Source of the DNA: Melieria omissa
Lineage: Eukaryota > Arthropoda > Insecta > Diptera > Ulidiidae
NCBI GenBank assembly: GCA_963971225.1
Contig: OZ020267.1
Span: forward strand, 123,991,568 to 124,055,567
Direction of reading: 5' to 3'
Length of the DNA stretch: 64,000 bases
Under the pieces are notes generated by a model. The model made no database searches. It was not told where the DNA came from and was given only the letters and a program-made list of their open reading frames with translations. Positions within the stretch are counted from its first letter, which is position 1. Each line of letters begins with the position of its first letter. Below are positions 1 through 11,918 of this stretch, one piece after another. Both the position numbers and the translations under genes were made by a program.

Positions 1-1190
1 TTAGCAGCAGATTGACTTAAACAAATTACAAAAAAAAAAAAACTACAAAATTATTAGACACACGTTTAGCAATTTTTTTTAAATCAAAATCTGACGAGGT
101 CAACAAGAGGTTCACAGTTTCTTTGGGAGCAACATGATTCAATGTGATCATTGAACTCAGACGAGACAAAAAGTTTATTAGAAGTTTGCTAACATTTCAG
201 GAGAAAATAACAGCTGCAAGTTTCCGCTGATAAAATTGTTACCTGCAATAATTTTTAGATGATGAAAGAAAGTGTCAGTTGTCAAATTATCACATAAAAC
301 AACAAGTTTTATGTTGTTTTCATATAAAATATGAACAAAAGAAAAAACATGGTCGAACTTTTTTTCAAATGCAGTTACCATATGCGGTCGTCCGGCTAAA
401 TGTTTTACAAGAACAATTGAACGACAGACAATCAAGGAGACCCATCGAAAAACAATTGTTGATGCTTTTATTTTCACAATTGTATATAACTTTCATAACA
501 TTTCAACAAATTATCTGTCAAATACATCAATTGTTGCCTTCTTGATAATTTGCCATGGTTTTCTGTTTATTTACTTTTCTTTCTAGCCTTTTTTTTTGTG
601 ATAATATTTATATCAAATTTGTTCTTATGCTCTTCTTGCAAGTTTTCACTGGCAAAGTAAGTGAACAAAGTTAATAATTGGTTTGATTGTCATTCGTTGA
701 TAAATTCGTTACCCTAAAAAATTTATTACAACCAAAAAATTTTAACGTTGCGCGCTGTTATTTTTTGTTGTCATGCGAAATTCAATGACTTCTTGCACTC
801 GTTGAAAAAAATAAACAAAGAGAAACCGGAACAGAAATTATAATGAAAGAAAATTAAATAATATAAATTCACTGGAAATTCCCAATCTGAGGAAACGTTG
901 CGCACAATATAAAAAAATTTAGAAAATACAAGAAAAAGTGCAGAGAAAAACCGCGCTCACAACAAAGAGGAAGTGTTCAGACCGGAGGCGCGTTTTTCCG
1001 CCAAATAAATAAAAGTGGTTCGGACGCATTCACAATTTTGATCTTCTTATCACAGTAATATTTAATGTATTGAATATTTCTGCATTGGTGTTACATTCCT
1101 TGTCAAAGGAAAAACTCATTGTTGTTTCTATGCGAATTATGTTCATTTTGTAGCGAAAAATTGTAATTGCGCTCTTCTATTTTCCATAAT
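1..1190. other. AT-rich sequence without a recognisable gene
   Basis: I see no coding region. Bases about 50-170 carry wording (a phrase on aatcaaaatctgacgaggtc) that recurs in the degenerate repeats near 35.6-36.2 kb and 62.3-62.7 kb, so the left edge probably holds a decayed piece of that family. The remainder is AT-rich with homopolymer runs and only short chance reading frames. Confidence 0.5.
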
Positions 1191-1194
1191 AAAT

Positions 1195-1445
1195 CAACTG
1201 TCAAAAGCAGTTGGCAGTTTAAACTTGGGTTACACTGTGCAAGATTGAGCGTTTAAACAGAGTTTAAACTGAGTTCAAGTTTGACTAACAAAATCGATTT
1301 GAAAGTCGATTAAACTTCATTTATGTTTCACTGAAAAAGTTGATTTCACTTTTACACTTTATTCAAGTTTGACTGAAAATTTAAATTTCACGTTGAAACT
1401 TAGTTGAAACTAAAAACTGAGTTAAGCTCGCAGGTTAGTTAATAT
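1195..1445. repeat. GTTTAAAC-rich dispersed repeat, copy 1
   Basis: The block begins with a phrase on aactgtcaaaagcagttggc and then repeats GTTTAAAC and AGTTTAAACTGAGTT-like words. A second, diverged copy lies at 8740-8890 with the same order of words. No coding potential is visible. It resembles a short non-autonomous element with many internal palindromes, but I cannot assign a superfamily. Confidence 0.5.
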
Positions 1446-2640
1446 TTTAAAGTGGGCGAAGATTATTTAAATAAAATCATAAAATTTACGCATGCAAAGC
1501 CGCCGGACCCTGTTTTCATTGAAATGTTCGATGTTTACCATGTTTCTGGCACTGTGACTTTAGGTCCAACATAATTCTAAAAAATCTATAAACCCATATT
1601 TCAGCAGCCAGCAAATAAACCACACCACACAATACTTTTTATTTCTGATTATAATATGTGATGTCAACTCAAGTCCTACAATTTTGCTTTGCACCGAACA
1701 CATTCTTAGGGCTTCCCAGATATTTTTATACTAAATAAAATGGCAAGGATTGACCGTTGACACCTGCTTTCACAGTCTATTCTTATCGTAAGATTTATCA
1801 ATTAAAAAACCCACATTACAAGAATTCGAATTTAGAAGCAGTAGGGATCCAGTCAGTTAGTCACTGTGGTCCTAGAGATCCTGCCGGCACAGCTCCTCAA
1901 TGGACTTTTGACTTATACGAGTAGAAGGTATGCTATGTTCTTGGAGAATCTATCCAGGTTTTGCAATCTTGGGCATTCCTTAGGAATTCGAGTCAAGTCC
2001 TTGCAATTTCACCGTGCGACAAAAATTTAAAAACATTTTCACACCGGAAAAAATCAAAATGGGCGTGAATCTAGAGACCACACATAGTAATACTGCGTAC
2101 TCAGTTTTTCATGTCTACACCCTTTGTCCTTTTAAAGGACTTCAAAATTTTGAAAGAAATAAAAAATAAAAAAATTCTTATCTTCGTTAAAATATTGCGA
2201 TATGCACATCTATCAAATGAAAGAGGAAAGACTCAAGAATTTAAATAAAATAAATTGTTTAACTTTTTGTAAAAAAAGAATATGAAAAAGGTCCTTTGAA
2301 AATTTTAATCCTTTATTTCCTTGAAAATTTATATAGAATTTTCTTGAAAAGTAATTATGTTAAAACCCAAAATCTCTTTGATCACGTGTCAAAATTTCAT
2401 TATTTTCACTTCATTGATTTTCCAATAAATAAAATATTTTTGTACTTCATTAGAATTGCAGCTTCGCACGGTGTAACATATGTTCTGCTGATTCTTGATT
2501 CTTTATTACAAGTCCAGCACATGCAAGCTTTTTCTATCTGTAGGGTTAACCTACAATACTCGATTAGAAAACTTTACAAGTTGTGTACCAGTGTTGCTGA
2601 TCATCTGCAGTTGCCTGAATCTTCTGTGGGATATTTCTGA
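1446..2640. other. AT-rich sequence without a recognisable gene
   Basis: There is no convincing coding region. Bases about 2005-2150 (from accgtgcgac to ttttaaaggacttc) share word order with 8190-8330, next to the solo LTR at 7737-8183, which points to another dispersed repeat. Nothing else was recognised. Confidence 0.45.
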
Positions 2641-2989
2641 TATTAATAGCACTAAAAAACAAAATCAAAATAACAAGGATCTGACAATGGATTCTGGTAG
2701 AGAGGGCCAATAAAAATATACGTTTATTGGCGTTTGGAAAATTAACGTGTGCATTTTTCTAGGGGGCTTCAAAGTTTTTCCCCTTTTTTATATTCTTGGT
2801 GAATCGACATGCGAAAACCTTGTGATCTCACATTTTAGGCATAGAATGTGTTCAGCAATTTAATGTAAAATACTTCTAGGAACATTTTTGCGAAGCATTT
2901 TAACCCTCTAACTGCCATTTTCATGGGTCAATTTGACCCTTTTTTCTTAGATGCCAAAAAATATATGCTTTAAACAGGAATATATGCTT

Positions 2990-3234
2990 TTAACCCTTTC
3001 AGGACTACTGAAGTCCCACGTCCCACTCAGTTATCAATGCCCTTCCAAAAAATTATTCAGATCTTATGACCCACGTAAAATATCCCTTCGAATTGTATAT
3101 GCCCGGATAAAAGGAAGAGTTCAGAATTTGTGAGTACGTAGCATAGTCTTCTAGCCTCAGCTTTCATAGCATGGAAACATTTCTACCAAAAGTATTTTGA
3201 TTTTCAGAATTAAACTCCAACCCGAAAGGATTAA
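2990..3234. mobile_element. TTAA-flanked short inverted-repeat element (piggyBac-like MITE)
   Basis: TTAA at 2990-2993 is followed by CCCTTTCAGGACTACTG. The right end reads CCCGAAAGGA before TTAA at 3231-3234, so the ends are imperfect inverted repeats starting CCCTTTC / TCCTTTCGGG. TTAA target duplication with CCC-type ends is the signature of piggyBac-superfamily elements. At about 237 bp it is far too short for a transposase. The same internal words recur at 21275-21866. Confidence 0.6.
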
Positions 3235-3279
3235 GAAAGCAATATACCACAAAAATATTTGCTATAAAATTCTACTATA

Positions 3280-3614
3280 ATAATATAATAATTGATTGGC
3301 ACGACAGCCCGCTTACGCGAGACTAAGGCCTAGCTTCCCGCAACCACCCGTGTTGTGCGTGTGAATTTTGTACGCGGGTGGAAGGGACCTACAGTTTTAT
3401 GCCGGTTCCGAACGGCAGATTGGGAGCTTTTTCATAGGCAATTTTTTACTCTCAGAGGTTTGCCATTTCCAGCTGAGAGGACAGCCGCCGAAAGAGAAAA
3501 CGAGTTTCCCGTTATTTTTTTTTAGGTGTTACTACATGCAGAATTCGAACTAGCGTCGCTCTGCATGCGACTCGTTGGACCGCGCACTAACCAACTGAGC
3601 CACGGCGGCTACCG
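3280..3614 (-). mobile_element. tRNA-derived SINE, copy 1
   Basis: Read on the minus strand, the element starts with a tRNA-like head (3614 down to about 3540). It has an A-box-like TGGCTCAGTTGGTTAGTG and a B-box-like AGTTCGAATTC, which form an internal RNA polymerase III promoter. A tRNA-unrelated body follows, ending in an ATT-rich tail at 3273-3295. It is flanked by the 11-base direct repeat ATTCTACTATA (3269-3279 and 3615-3625), as expected for LINE-mobilised retroposition. A second copy lies at 16641-16932. It has inserted into the decayed TTAA element. Confidence 0.8.
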
Positions 3615-3628
3615 ATTCTACTATAGGT

Positions 3629-3846
3629 TGGTCAAATGTGTCGTTCCAATGTTCTGTGGACCCTGCACAACTCCAATCCTCTCCCTTCCAGTTTCCCTGT
3701 GTAGACATGTACCACTTCCTACGTGTTGTCCAGTGTCTTCAATATTGTCATTCGTGTTTCATATCGCAAATAAAGTGCACGTACCACGCAACCCCGCGTC
3801 TCATTATTTCAAAGCGTACCGCCGACGGCTCAGAGATCTCTTTTCA
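3629..3846 (+). mobile_element. Solo LTR, 218 bp, TG...CA with 5-bp target duplication
   Basis: The segment starts TGGTCAAATG and ends TCTTTTCA. It is flanked by the 5-base direct repeat TAGGT (3624-3628 and 3847-3851) and has an AATAAA signal at 3769-3774. The uninterrupted sequence of the host element is seen near 54480, where CTATAGGTCTCTGAAT runs straight through. TG/CA ends with a 5-bp duplication fit a retrotransposon LTR left after recombination. BEL/Pao or Ty3 type cannot be told apart here. Confidence 0.7.
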
Positions 3847-4556
3847 TAGGTCTCTGAATACACCAAAGCTCAAAATTTAACTTGAATGCCAGAAATAAAT
3901 CAAAACTGAAGAAGAGTTTACGGATGAACTTTGTACTTCTTCAAAATCATGTTTTGGCTTTTGTTTTTGTTGTTAAGTGTAATTAAGTTTCTCCGTTACT
4001 TTACTTAAAGTTTGACCGGATCTACTCAGACTTCTGCGGAGGTCGAGTAGATGCAAAGAATAGTAAATAGTCACAGTGAACAATGAACTAAAAACTGAAA
4101 GGAATCTGAGCTATGAACAAAAAACATGTCATTATGTTCAGCAACTGAAAGCAATCTCACACCAGTTTAGACTTACTTGACTTTTTTTAAAGCTTTGAGT
4201 ATGCAATTCTGTTAATGCGTGAAATTTTACTGAAATAAAACCATGTTCTCTGTCGTTAAACAAAGGAAAGGAACTTCATAGAACTGCCAAAGCAGGCTTA
4301 CTTCTTTTTCTTTTCAAACGCGTCCAATTTGTAGACTTCAATTAGAACACAAACTTTTCCTGATATCGCTGCAAATTATTGGAAATCATTTTGGGGATTA
4401 CAGTAAATTTTTTGTAATTTTCTTTGAATTCACTTCTTAAAATATTAATTTGTTGGTGCCTACTTAAATTAAACCCATAAATCAATCGTAGCTTTTGCTA
4501 TAAGATGACAAATAGGTGAAGTTGCTCTCAGGTAACTTTGGGGTCGAAAGGGTTGA

Positions 4557-5059
4557 AAATTAAACATTTCAAAATTACATTTAGAAACTAGAAATAAGAA
4601 ATTAGATAAATAAGAACTATAAATGAGAATTCAGTCCCAGTGTTAATGCCGATCACAGCAATATTGGACTCATGCCTCAAGTGATCCTTTAAATCGTTTA
4701 AAATTAAAGCAGAAAATGCGGCAGCAGTTATCGCACACATCAGAATTGTACCAAAAGTTTCAATATCGTCATTATTATCTGTGCACAACAACAAAGCGCT
4801 TAAAGCAACTTTGTTGTTGTGATATAATTTTTGTTCAAGGTTATGTTTGCAACTTTTCCGACAGTGAATGCGACACCAGACGAGAAAACCCAGCAAAGGC
4901 AGGAAGACAAACAACAATGACGAAGCGTGACAGTTGATTTTGACCAATTGAGAAATTGGCCCAAATTGAATTAGCCAACAAAGCGAAAATGACTAAATGT
5001 AATGTGAGCGTTGTTGCCGGCGGCACGAAATGGTGAGTGTGTGGCTGTGGACTGTTGGC
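4557..5059. other. No recognised gene
   Basis: Only short chance frames on both strands are present, none with recognisable domains. The stretch from about 4850 to 5040 has more even base composition than its surroundings and looks like unique host DNA. Confidence 0.4.
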
Positions 5060-5586
5060 TTAACCCTTTCGGTACTTCTTTTTTGTTTTTAACTTTAAAA
5101 GTCATTCTTTTCCATTTTATTACTGTTTAAGCCTACATAATGAATAATCAAAACTAATTTTTTAAAATATTGTTCGAAAAAGTGGTTTTTGGGCATCATG
5201 AAATATGGCATAGTAAAAAATAAAAAAAATCGTACAGCCTTAGTGAACTATATTTGGGATCTAACTTTTTTTACACTTACTAAAGCAATAAATACCTACT
5301 AGATTACTTACATAAACCTATAAAATAAATTGATTTTTGTAATAGAATAAATAAAAGTACGAAGTGACCTCTTTTTGTAAAATACGCAGCTCGATAGGAC
5401 TGCGCACTTTCTGAACCCTTACAAGTTACTTGGTACACTAATCAAAATATTTTTTTCATGATTTGGTATAAAAATGTTCAGAGAAAAATACAAAAATATA
5501 AAAATACAGTATCCACAAGTTTTTGACCTAAAACAGGCACTGAAAAGAGACTATGCCATATGGCATAGAATAACCGAAAGGGTTAA
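5060..5586. mobile_element. TTAA-flanked MITE with CCCTTTCGGT ends (piggyBac-like)
   Basis: TTAA at 5060-5063 and 5583-5586 flank a 519-bp element. Its ends are the perfect inverted repeat CCCTTTCGGT / ACCGAAAGGG. Near the right end is the palindrome CTATGCCATATGGCATAG (about 5552-5569), echoed near the left end by ATATGGCATAG. It has no coding capacity. The target site and the CCC ends place it with piggyBac-type non-autonomous elements by family knowledge; I did not see a transposase source copy. Confidence 0.75.
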
Positions 5587-7736
5587 CGACAGCAAAACAA
5601 ATAAATTACCTAATTAGCGCAACCGCCAACGTCCACTGGCGGAAATCTTGCGCGCCGAAAATCGGCGGCACTTGACTAGTTGGCACACGGACTGGGAGCA
5701 GGCGACTGGAACTCGAAAGCTGAATACTGGATGCAGAGTTTGTGTGTTGGCGAATGATGCAAATCTGGCAACGCCGCACTCGGTTTGAGGTTCAAAATAA
5801 TTTGCACCATTTGCTATTTGCGCTGCGCTGGAATTCTCTGCACTAAAACCGATATTTATTGTGCTATTTTCGTATCGCAACTCGTTGCCATTAAGTTTTG
5901 CTTATTTGCTGTTCAAGGCCGACGACAGCCGCAGGACAAACAACAAAAACAATGCTGATGAATGGCTCTGAATAAATCAATGCCGCGTTTAATTAAATGC
6001 ATTCCGCATGAAAAGCAAAAACACTATTTGAATAAAATAAAACTTTTTTAGTTCATTTCGGTTGCATTTGCATTTAATTAAAAATCGGAACGCGCGCGCT
6101 TTGCAGTTAGTAATTAGGTCAGAGGAGCTAAGCGCGCGTGCTGACGTACTCACTTTTGCCACAATTTAAATTTGCAGTCGCATGACAACACTTTAAAATC
6201 GGCTCTTGCAAACGGATGTGCAGGATACGCAGGATACAATGCGCCACTAAGCAACAATGCGACGGCAGAGGTTATAAAAAATGCTGATAGCCTACCGAAA
6301 CGCATAAACTAAAAAATAGCACAACGCCCAAAGACCAGGAAGAACCAAAGCGCTAAGCGACAAAAAAGTCTACTCAAATGACCCTTAAACACTTTTCGGA
6401 ATTGGCAGCACTGGAAGAAGGACAACGACAACGACAACGGCAGTGGGTACCAATGAAAATGGCAGCACAAGACGACAGCTACCGAATGACTGTCAAAAGG
6501 TGTCATACATAAGCAACAACAACACAAACTACAACTTGCCAACGGGCCAGAAAAGACACCAGCTAGCAACACAGGCAACACAGGCAACACTTGAAGGCCA
6601 GCGGCAGCGACGGCGACGGCGCCAACGACAGCAGCACGGAAGCGCACAAAACTGTCAAAGTGTTTACACAGCCAACGAAAACGACAAACGAAATCTTAAT
6701 AGCCTGCAGCCTTAAAAGTTCATTACACAAACTCATACACACACGTGCACATATGTGTGTATTTCTTGACATGTGTGTGTGTATGTGTATGTGTTTGTGC
6801 GAAAAGCACAGCCCAACTTCCAGAAACAGCATTTTATGGCGTCACTGTTGTTGTTCTCCAATATTTTACACTCGCTACACAAAAGCAGCCAAGTCGAGGC
6901 ATAGAAGAAAAGAGATAAAGCAAAAAAATTGGGCATCAAGCGGGACCGAAATAACTAGATAAACTTGTGCTTCATTGAATTTAAAAATTACACACACTAA
7001 CACACAATCAATCGTGCATGAGTGTGTATGACAGGGTGGCGCTTATTTGTACACATCCTTGCAAAAGGGTTCGGAGCAAATATATTTTATTAACTTGGTT
7101 ATAGTTGATTCTGAAATGCCCCAAGGAATAATCCAAAAAAAGTATTTAAAAAAGACATATGTACAGTTTTACTTGTTAAAACACTGCAATTCAGCATTTA
7201 TTTATCTTCTTTCGTTTATGGCTTTTGTCAAGTTTTCATGCGCCGTGAAACAGAACCAACGCTTAAAAATATAGCCTCAAGTTTGTATGCAGTGAAAAGT
7301 AGAAGTCCTACATATATCAATCCACACAAGTAGTAAGGCTAACTTTTTCTTTGTTGAGCCTCCTCATGCAGCCTTCTAGCGATCGGAAGGACTACAATGT
7401 GAGTGACTTCAGAAGAAAATTCCTTTCATTCCTTAGTGAGAGCTGCTATCAAGTCTTCCTTTCCTTACAGCCCGACCGATGGTGAACAGATGCGATTTGG
7501 GGAAGTTACTGACGGTGGAAGTTGTAAAAAAGTAAATTTTTCAACCAATTTAAAAATTCATATATTTTCGAATATTTTTTTTTTCATAGATAAAATAAAT
7601 GATCTATCCTGGTTTTAAAATCTAATATGAATCATATATTATTTGAGCAAATATAAAGCCTAACATCAATAGAATTGAAAGAAAAATTACAAAATTATGA
7701 TGCACTGAGTGAAAACATCAACTTTAAATTTAAGTA
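5587..7736. other. Unique-looking non-coding sequence with a TG microsatellite
   Basis: This is GC-richer, low-repeat sequence with CAACAACAAC-type runs (about 6420-6640) and a CA/TG tract at about 6735-6800. These are typical of fly intergenic or intronic DNA. Frames of 60-124 codons on both strands are overlapping and low in complexity. I see no splice-bounded exon that I can support. Confidence 0.5.
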
Positions 7737-8183
7737 TGTTACGAATACTAGGTCTAGTGGGCTGTTACGTATCACTGGATTGTGCAATTTGAAAATGAAA
7801 CAACTTTGTTTATTCGAACGCAGCCAATTAAAAACCAACAGTCACTTTATTATTCACAGTTTACACTTTACTGTTCGTTCACTTAAGTATTTGCTTAATT
7901 ACTCCGTGTGGCAACTTCACTTGTGCAAAACCAGACTGACTCGCTGCGCCGCATCCGGCTGCCTTTTATACCTCTCAGGCCATCGCGCAGATCGTTCCCG
8001 CACATTCCGGAGTGGACTAAAAGTTTCCATCATTGCCAGGTTGGACTAAAAGTTATTATCGCGGCCGTCGCTGCCAGATTGGACTAAAAGTTACTATCGC
8101 GGCCGTCGTTGCCAGATTGGATTATAGCACGGCACGTAGCGGCAGGGTTGCTTTGCACAGCGACAGACTGTCTCATCGTTACA
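7737..8183 (-). mobile_element. Solo LTR, family A, copy 1
   Basis: On the minus strand it starts TGTAACGATGAG and ends CGTAACA. It contains a TATA box (ccttttata on the plus strand at about 7971-7979) and, downstream, AATAAA-type signals. The 4-base direct repeat AGTA flanks it (ending at 7736, starting at 8184). The plus-strand block at 8025-8125 holds three near repeats of a unit on 'ggactaaaagtt...atcgcggccgtcg'. Related copies are at 14635-15856, 19739-20212 and, more decayed, about 14175-14470. Confidence 0.75.
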
Positions 8184-9386
8184 AGTATTACACCGTGCGA
8201 CGAAAAAAATACATTTTTGTCGAGACTCATCCAAATGTTGATTTAGGCGTGAAACTAGAGGTCATTTGTAGTAACTTGTCATAGTCAGTTTTTAATTTTC
8301 TGACCCAAAGTACATTTTAAAGGACTTTTTAAAATTTTAAGGACATACACATTTCAAATATTTTTTAAATATTTTCCGTTGTGCAATAATGAAAATATGG
8401 GTACCAAATGAAAGAGGAAAATTGTCTCCTTTTTACTAATTAATTAATATTATTGAACTTTTAGAACTTTGAAATAGAATACAATTTAGATGTATGAATT
8501 TACAGACTGAGATCCAAAACATTTATGTTTTCCATACCTGACATATTTTGGTCCTGCAAGTTCCTAAAACCATAGCCGAAGGTGAATAATATCTTACGTG
8601 AATTATGAATGAATTACGTTTTTCAATTTCAAATTTTTGATTTTTCGATATAAATGAACTATACTGAATTGAAATAATAACTTACGCGAGTTTTAGATGA
8701 AACATTTTTATTTTGAAATTTTGATTTTTCAATATAAATGAACTGTCAAGAGCAATTGGCAGTTTAAACTTAATTTAACCGTGCAGGATTGGGAGTTTAA
8801 ACTGAGTTTAAACTTAATTTAAGTTTGACTGAAAAATTCAATTACGCGTTTAAACCAAGTTTAAACTAGAAACTGAGTTAAACTTGCACTGAAAATTTTG
8901 CACTTAGTGTATCAGTTACAGTTTTACATGTGAAAAACAATAAATTGACAGAAGCGGTCTGAAAAGTCGACTGCTGGTTGTCAAAGAGTTTCACTATTTT
9001 TAATTTACTATGATTTACATATTTGTGTATTGTCAAAAAAATTTGAAGTTCAGATTAGTTCAGTCCATTTTCGAACGATGGCAACGCTACCCGAAAGTTT
9101 GTGTTGGCAATGCTGCTTTTCAGTTGCTTAGCACTTTTGAATTAAACTGATTTTGTTACTCAGTTTAACTACTTTTGTTTTGCCCATATCGAGCGATATG
9201 TGCTCAAATAATATTTACCTTCGGCTACGGCCTGTATTTTGGCTTCGGCCTGTATTTTGGCCGAAGCCGACTATTCGCCGAATGTGCGTTTTTTTGAGCG
9301 AGTGTGGCCGAAGCCAAATAATCGGTTTTCAATGGGAAATTGGGAATTGTGAAGAAGAATTAAGCTATTTTGAAAAATCATATAGA
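8184..9386. other. Repeat-derived AT-rich stretch, no gene
   Basis: It includes a block shared with 2005-2150 (about 8190-8330), a second copy of the GTTTAAAC-rich repeat (8740-8890), and a TTCGGC-rich patch at about 9215-9320. In that patch 'cggcctgtattttggcttcgg' words repeat in direct and inverted orientation, resembling the subterminal sequence of the hAT-like element at 26546. No coding region was recognised. Confidence 0.5.
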
Positions 9387-9481
9387 TTAACCCTTTCAGT
9401 CACAATGTCCAATATGTATATTGGACTACAGCCCATATAATTCATACATAACGGGTTTATTTTCATGTCGGAAAGGGCTAA
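9387..9481. mobile_element. Very short TTAA-type MITE
   Basis: TTAACCCTTTCAGTCAC at the left and CGGAAAGGGCTAA at the right form imperfect inverted ends of about 12 bases around an 87-bp core. The left target site is TTAA and the right is mutated to CTAA. The ends match the larger TTAA elements in this window. It is too short to encode anything. Confidence 0.5.
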
Positions 9482-11142
9482 ATGATACTAAATTCTAACT
9501 CTGACTGTATGTCGCTGTGTAGTTCTACACACTGTACAGTTAACTCTCAATCTCATCGCAGTTTTGGATAATTTGTACCCAATAGTAAAATTCCTGAAAT
9601 TGTTTTCCTTTTTATTCACATTGGTGTTCGGTTGCTATAGCTGGTTCAAAGAGTGGGTAAATAAGTCTCGCTTATTTAATTACTAATTACTCATTTATGC
9701 AAGCAGATTTCATCTTTACAAGTAACATTTATTTGTCTCCCAAATGCATTTGTCTGCTATTCACCCATTGTGAATTCATTCATTTTCACTGTGTTTCCTT
9801 TTCATTTACTTAACTGCCCGCCATAGCCGCTTTTCATGCTTCTTCCAGTCGGTCTCTTATTATACCAGTAATTCTTTGCGTACCAACAAAAGTAAATCGC
9901 CTTAATTCTACTTTGCGCCTCCTCAAGCTTTCAATTGTCAGTTTAATCGTATTTCTAATCGTATTTCTCACAAATTTTCTGATCCTCTCACTTTTTTATA
10001 TGCTCATCTTTGACCCTCTCTGTCAATCCATCAATCCTTTTGTTTTTTCATTATTCTCCTCATTCTTTTACATGTTTCTTTCGCTCTTCTGTCAGTTCGT
10101 CCGATTGTGTAGCTGTTCCGCTGTTAAATACTTTTCAGTGGCCAAGTGGAGAAGGCGTAACTCCGTAACCTGGAAACGGCTTGTTTTGGTTAGTTAAGTA
10201 GATAATTATGCTTTCAATTGCCACAGCCTCTCTGTCTGCTTTGTTTTTGCACTCTGGCCTACATTTCTCTGTGCATGTTTTCATTCATTAACTCAGCCAT
10301 ATTATCCTGATTTTGTGTACTCATATTTACCCATAAAATACAGAGTGCAACACTAAAGAAAGAGACAAACCCTAATATTTCACATTCGTAAGAGGACTTT
10401 AGTGCATGGAAGAGTGTTAAGTAATTTTTGAACTTTAAGAATCTTTACTGAAATTTTTTAAACATCATATTATAAGAAAAACGAATAATAAGAATAATAT
10501 TTAGGTTATTGAAAAATTTTATGAAAACGTACATCAAGAACATAAACATGTTCATCTTTAAATAGCCTGAAAACCAAACAATCGAATTTTATATAAGTGA
10601 CTTCAATTAGGAAAGCATTCAAAGATCTATACTGCATTTATTGTAAATATAAATCACTTTTACAGTAGAGAACAACATTTAAAGCAATTTTTGGCTCTGA
10701 ATGGTTGGTTTGAAATGGAAATGAAATGAAATGAAACCAAATCATTGTTTTTTTTACCTTAGTCATAAATCATTTTATAAATCATTTATTAGATAAAAAA
10801 TACGAAAATCCTTTTAGAACCACTTCCTTCAATGTCATTGAGGACACTTATAAATTGTCATTGTAGTCTTCAAGACTTTAAGTTTAAGACCGAAGTACTC
10901 ATTCAACATTCGTATCCTTCTTCCAGAGTGTTAAAATTTTTATTGATTTTTCTGGACGAGAATTATTGTGTACATAAACATATTTTTTTATCAACCATAA
11001 ATTTCCCCCTCCTACCTAATTCTGTTAAGTTCATCACAAAGTTTTCGCCATTTATGCCATTTTGTCTATTCAGCTTTCAACTTTCGATCTTCGCTTGCAT
11101 CTTGCTTCTATCATTAGCTTCTATATCCTTATAAATATGGAC
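9482..11142. other. AT-rich sequence without a recognisable gene
   Basis: I see no domain, splice-bounded exon or RNA gene. Pyrimidine-rich reading frames at 9913-10197 and 10832-11134 are composition artefacts (Phe/Leu/Ser runs). Confidence 0.45.
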
Positions 11143-11918
11143 ATATCGCACACGCACAACAAAAGTGACACAACTCAAAATTTTTGATTTTTCAGGAAAC
11201 GAATAGACCGTTCAGTAGAAAATCCTTACAGATTATGCTTTTTGATAAGTTCCAAGAATTTTTTTTATTTTACACTAGAAAATCCAAAATTTTGAGTTGT
11301 GACTGTTTTGATAATATTTTAATTCAATAATTACGGAACTATTTCGGGTTATGCCACTTTTTCTGAATTTAATAATTATAAATGACAGTTAAAAAATTGA
11401 AAGAAAAATTTGGAAAATTCATAATTAATTTTAATAATTAAAAATATATACAAAAATTTTCAGAATGTTGCTTAAAATTAACTTTAACAAAAATTTATTT
11501 CGTTTAACACAATTTGAGTTAGGACTCTTGCGCATTGAGCTGCAGCGATCAAATAGCATCGAACTTCTGACATTAAAAGAGACCTAACTATATTTTTGCA
11601 ACAGTTAGGTTAGGTTAGGTTAGACTGGCTGACCCACGGGGGGGTCTCACATAGGCCATGTTGGTCCATAGTGATACCAGAAAGGTTCTGGAGCTTCAGA
11701 CCTGTATATAATTTTTTAAAAACGTTTTGGCAAATCTAAGCAAGTCGCCGCTTTTTTGTTCCGCGATTCTTTCCAAGGAAGTTTGCAACAGTTAACAACA
11801 ACAAAATATACTGAGCTCTTGCTGATTGGTAGATTTATGCATTGTGCACAGTATTAACACATAAACCCGAAAATGAAAAATTTTGAGTTGTGTCACTTTT
11901 GTTGTGCGTGTGCGATAT
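11143..11918. mobile_element. Long-TIR element, copy 1
   Basis: The ends are about 43-base perfect inverted repeats beginning ATATCGCACACGCACAACAA and, at the right, ending ...TGTGCGATAT. Beyond them the repeats continue imperfectly. The core is AT-rich and non-coding. TATGGA lies beside both ends (before 11143 and after 11914), which may be the target duplication. Copy 2 (26856-27337) has the same ends and core. Copy 1 is longer because a short retroposon sits at 11608-11781. The superfamily is unassigned. Confidence 0.75.
11608..11781 (+). mobile_element. Short retroposon with GGTTA-repeat head
   Basis: The 13-base direct repeat TTTGCAACAGTTA (11595-11607 and 11782-11794) flanks a 174-bp insert starting GGTTAGGTTAGGTTAGACTGG. 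Copy 2 of the host element has a single TTTGCAACAGTTA at this point, which proves the insertion. The variable-length target duplication is typical of target-primed reverse transcription. The head recalls the inserts at 21606-21792 and about 22650-22830, though the body differs. It has no coding capacity. Confidence 0.7.

Larger units (their letters stand above)
2640..4556. repeat. Decayed copy of the 53.8-54.9 kb TTAA element, interrupted by later insertions
   Basis: Several blocks match 53755-54909 in wording. The 2656-2990 block (AAAATAACAAGGATCTGACA onwards) matches about 54118-54418. The 4446-4553 block matches 54797-54910 almost base for base, including the end word GGGGTCGAAAGGGTT. The copy is broken by a 237-bp TTAA element (2994-3230), a SINE (3280-3614) and a solo LTR (3629-3846). 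It ends in TTGA where the intact copy has TTAA. No protein is encoded. Confidence 0.6.

Noticed and set aside
11604..11627. Telomeric TTAGG array
   Set aside because: Only about four units, lying inside a retroposon with its own target duplication; flies do not use TTAGG telomeres.
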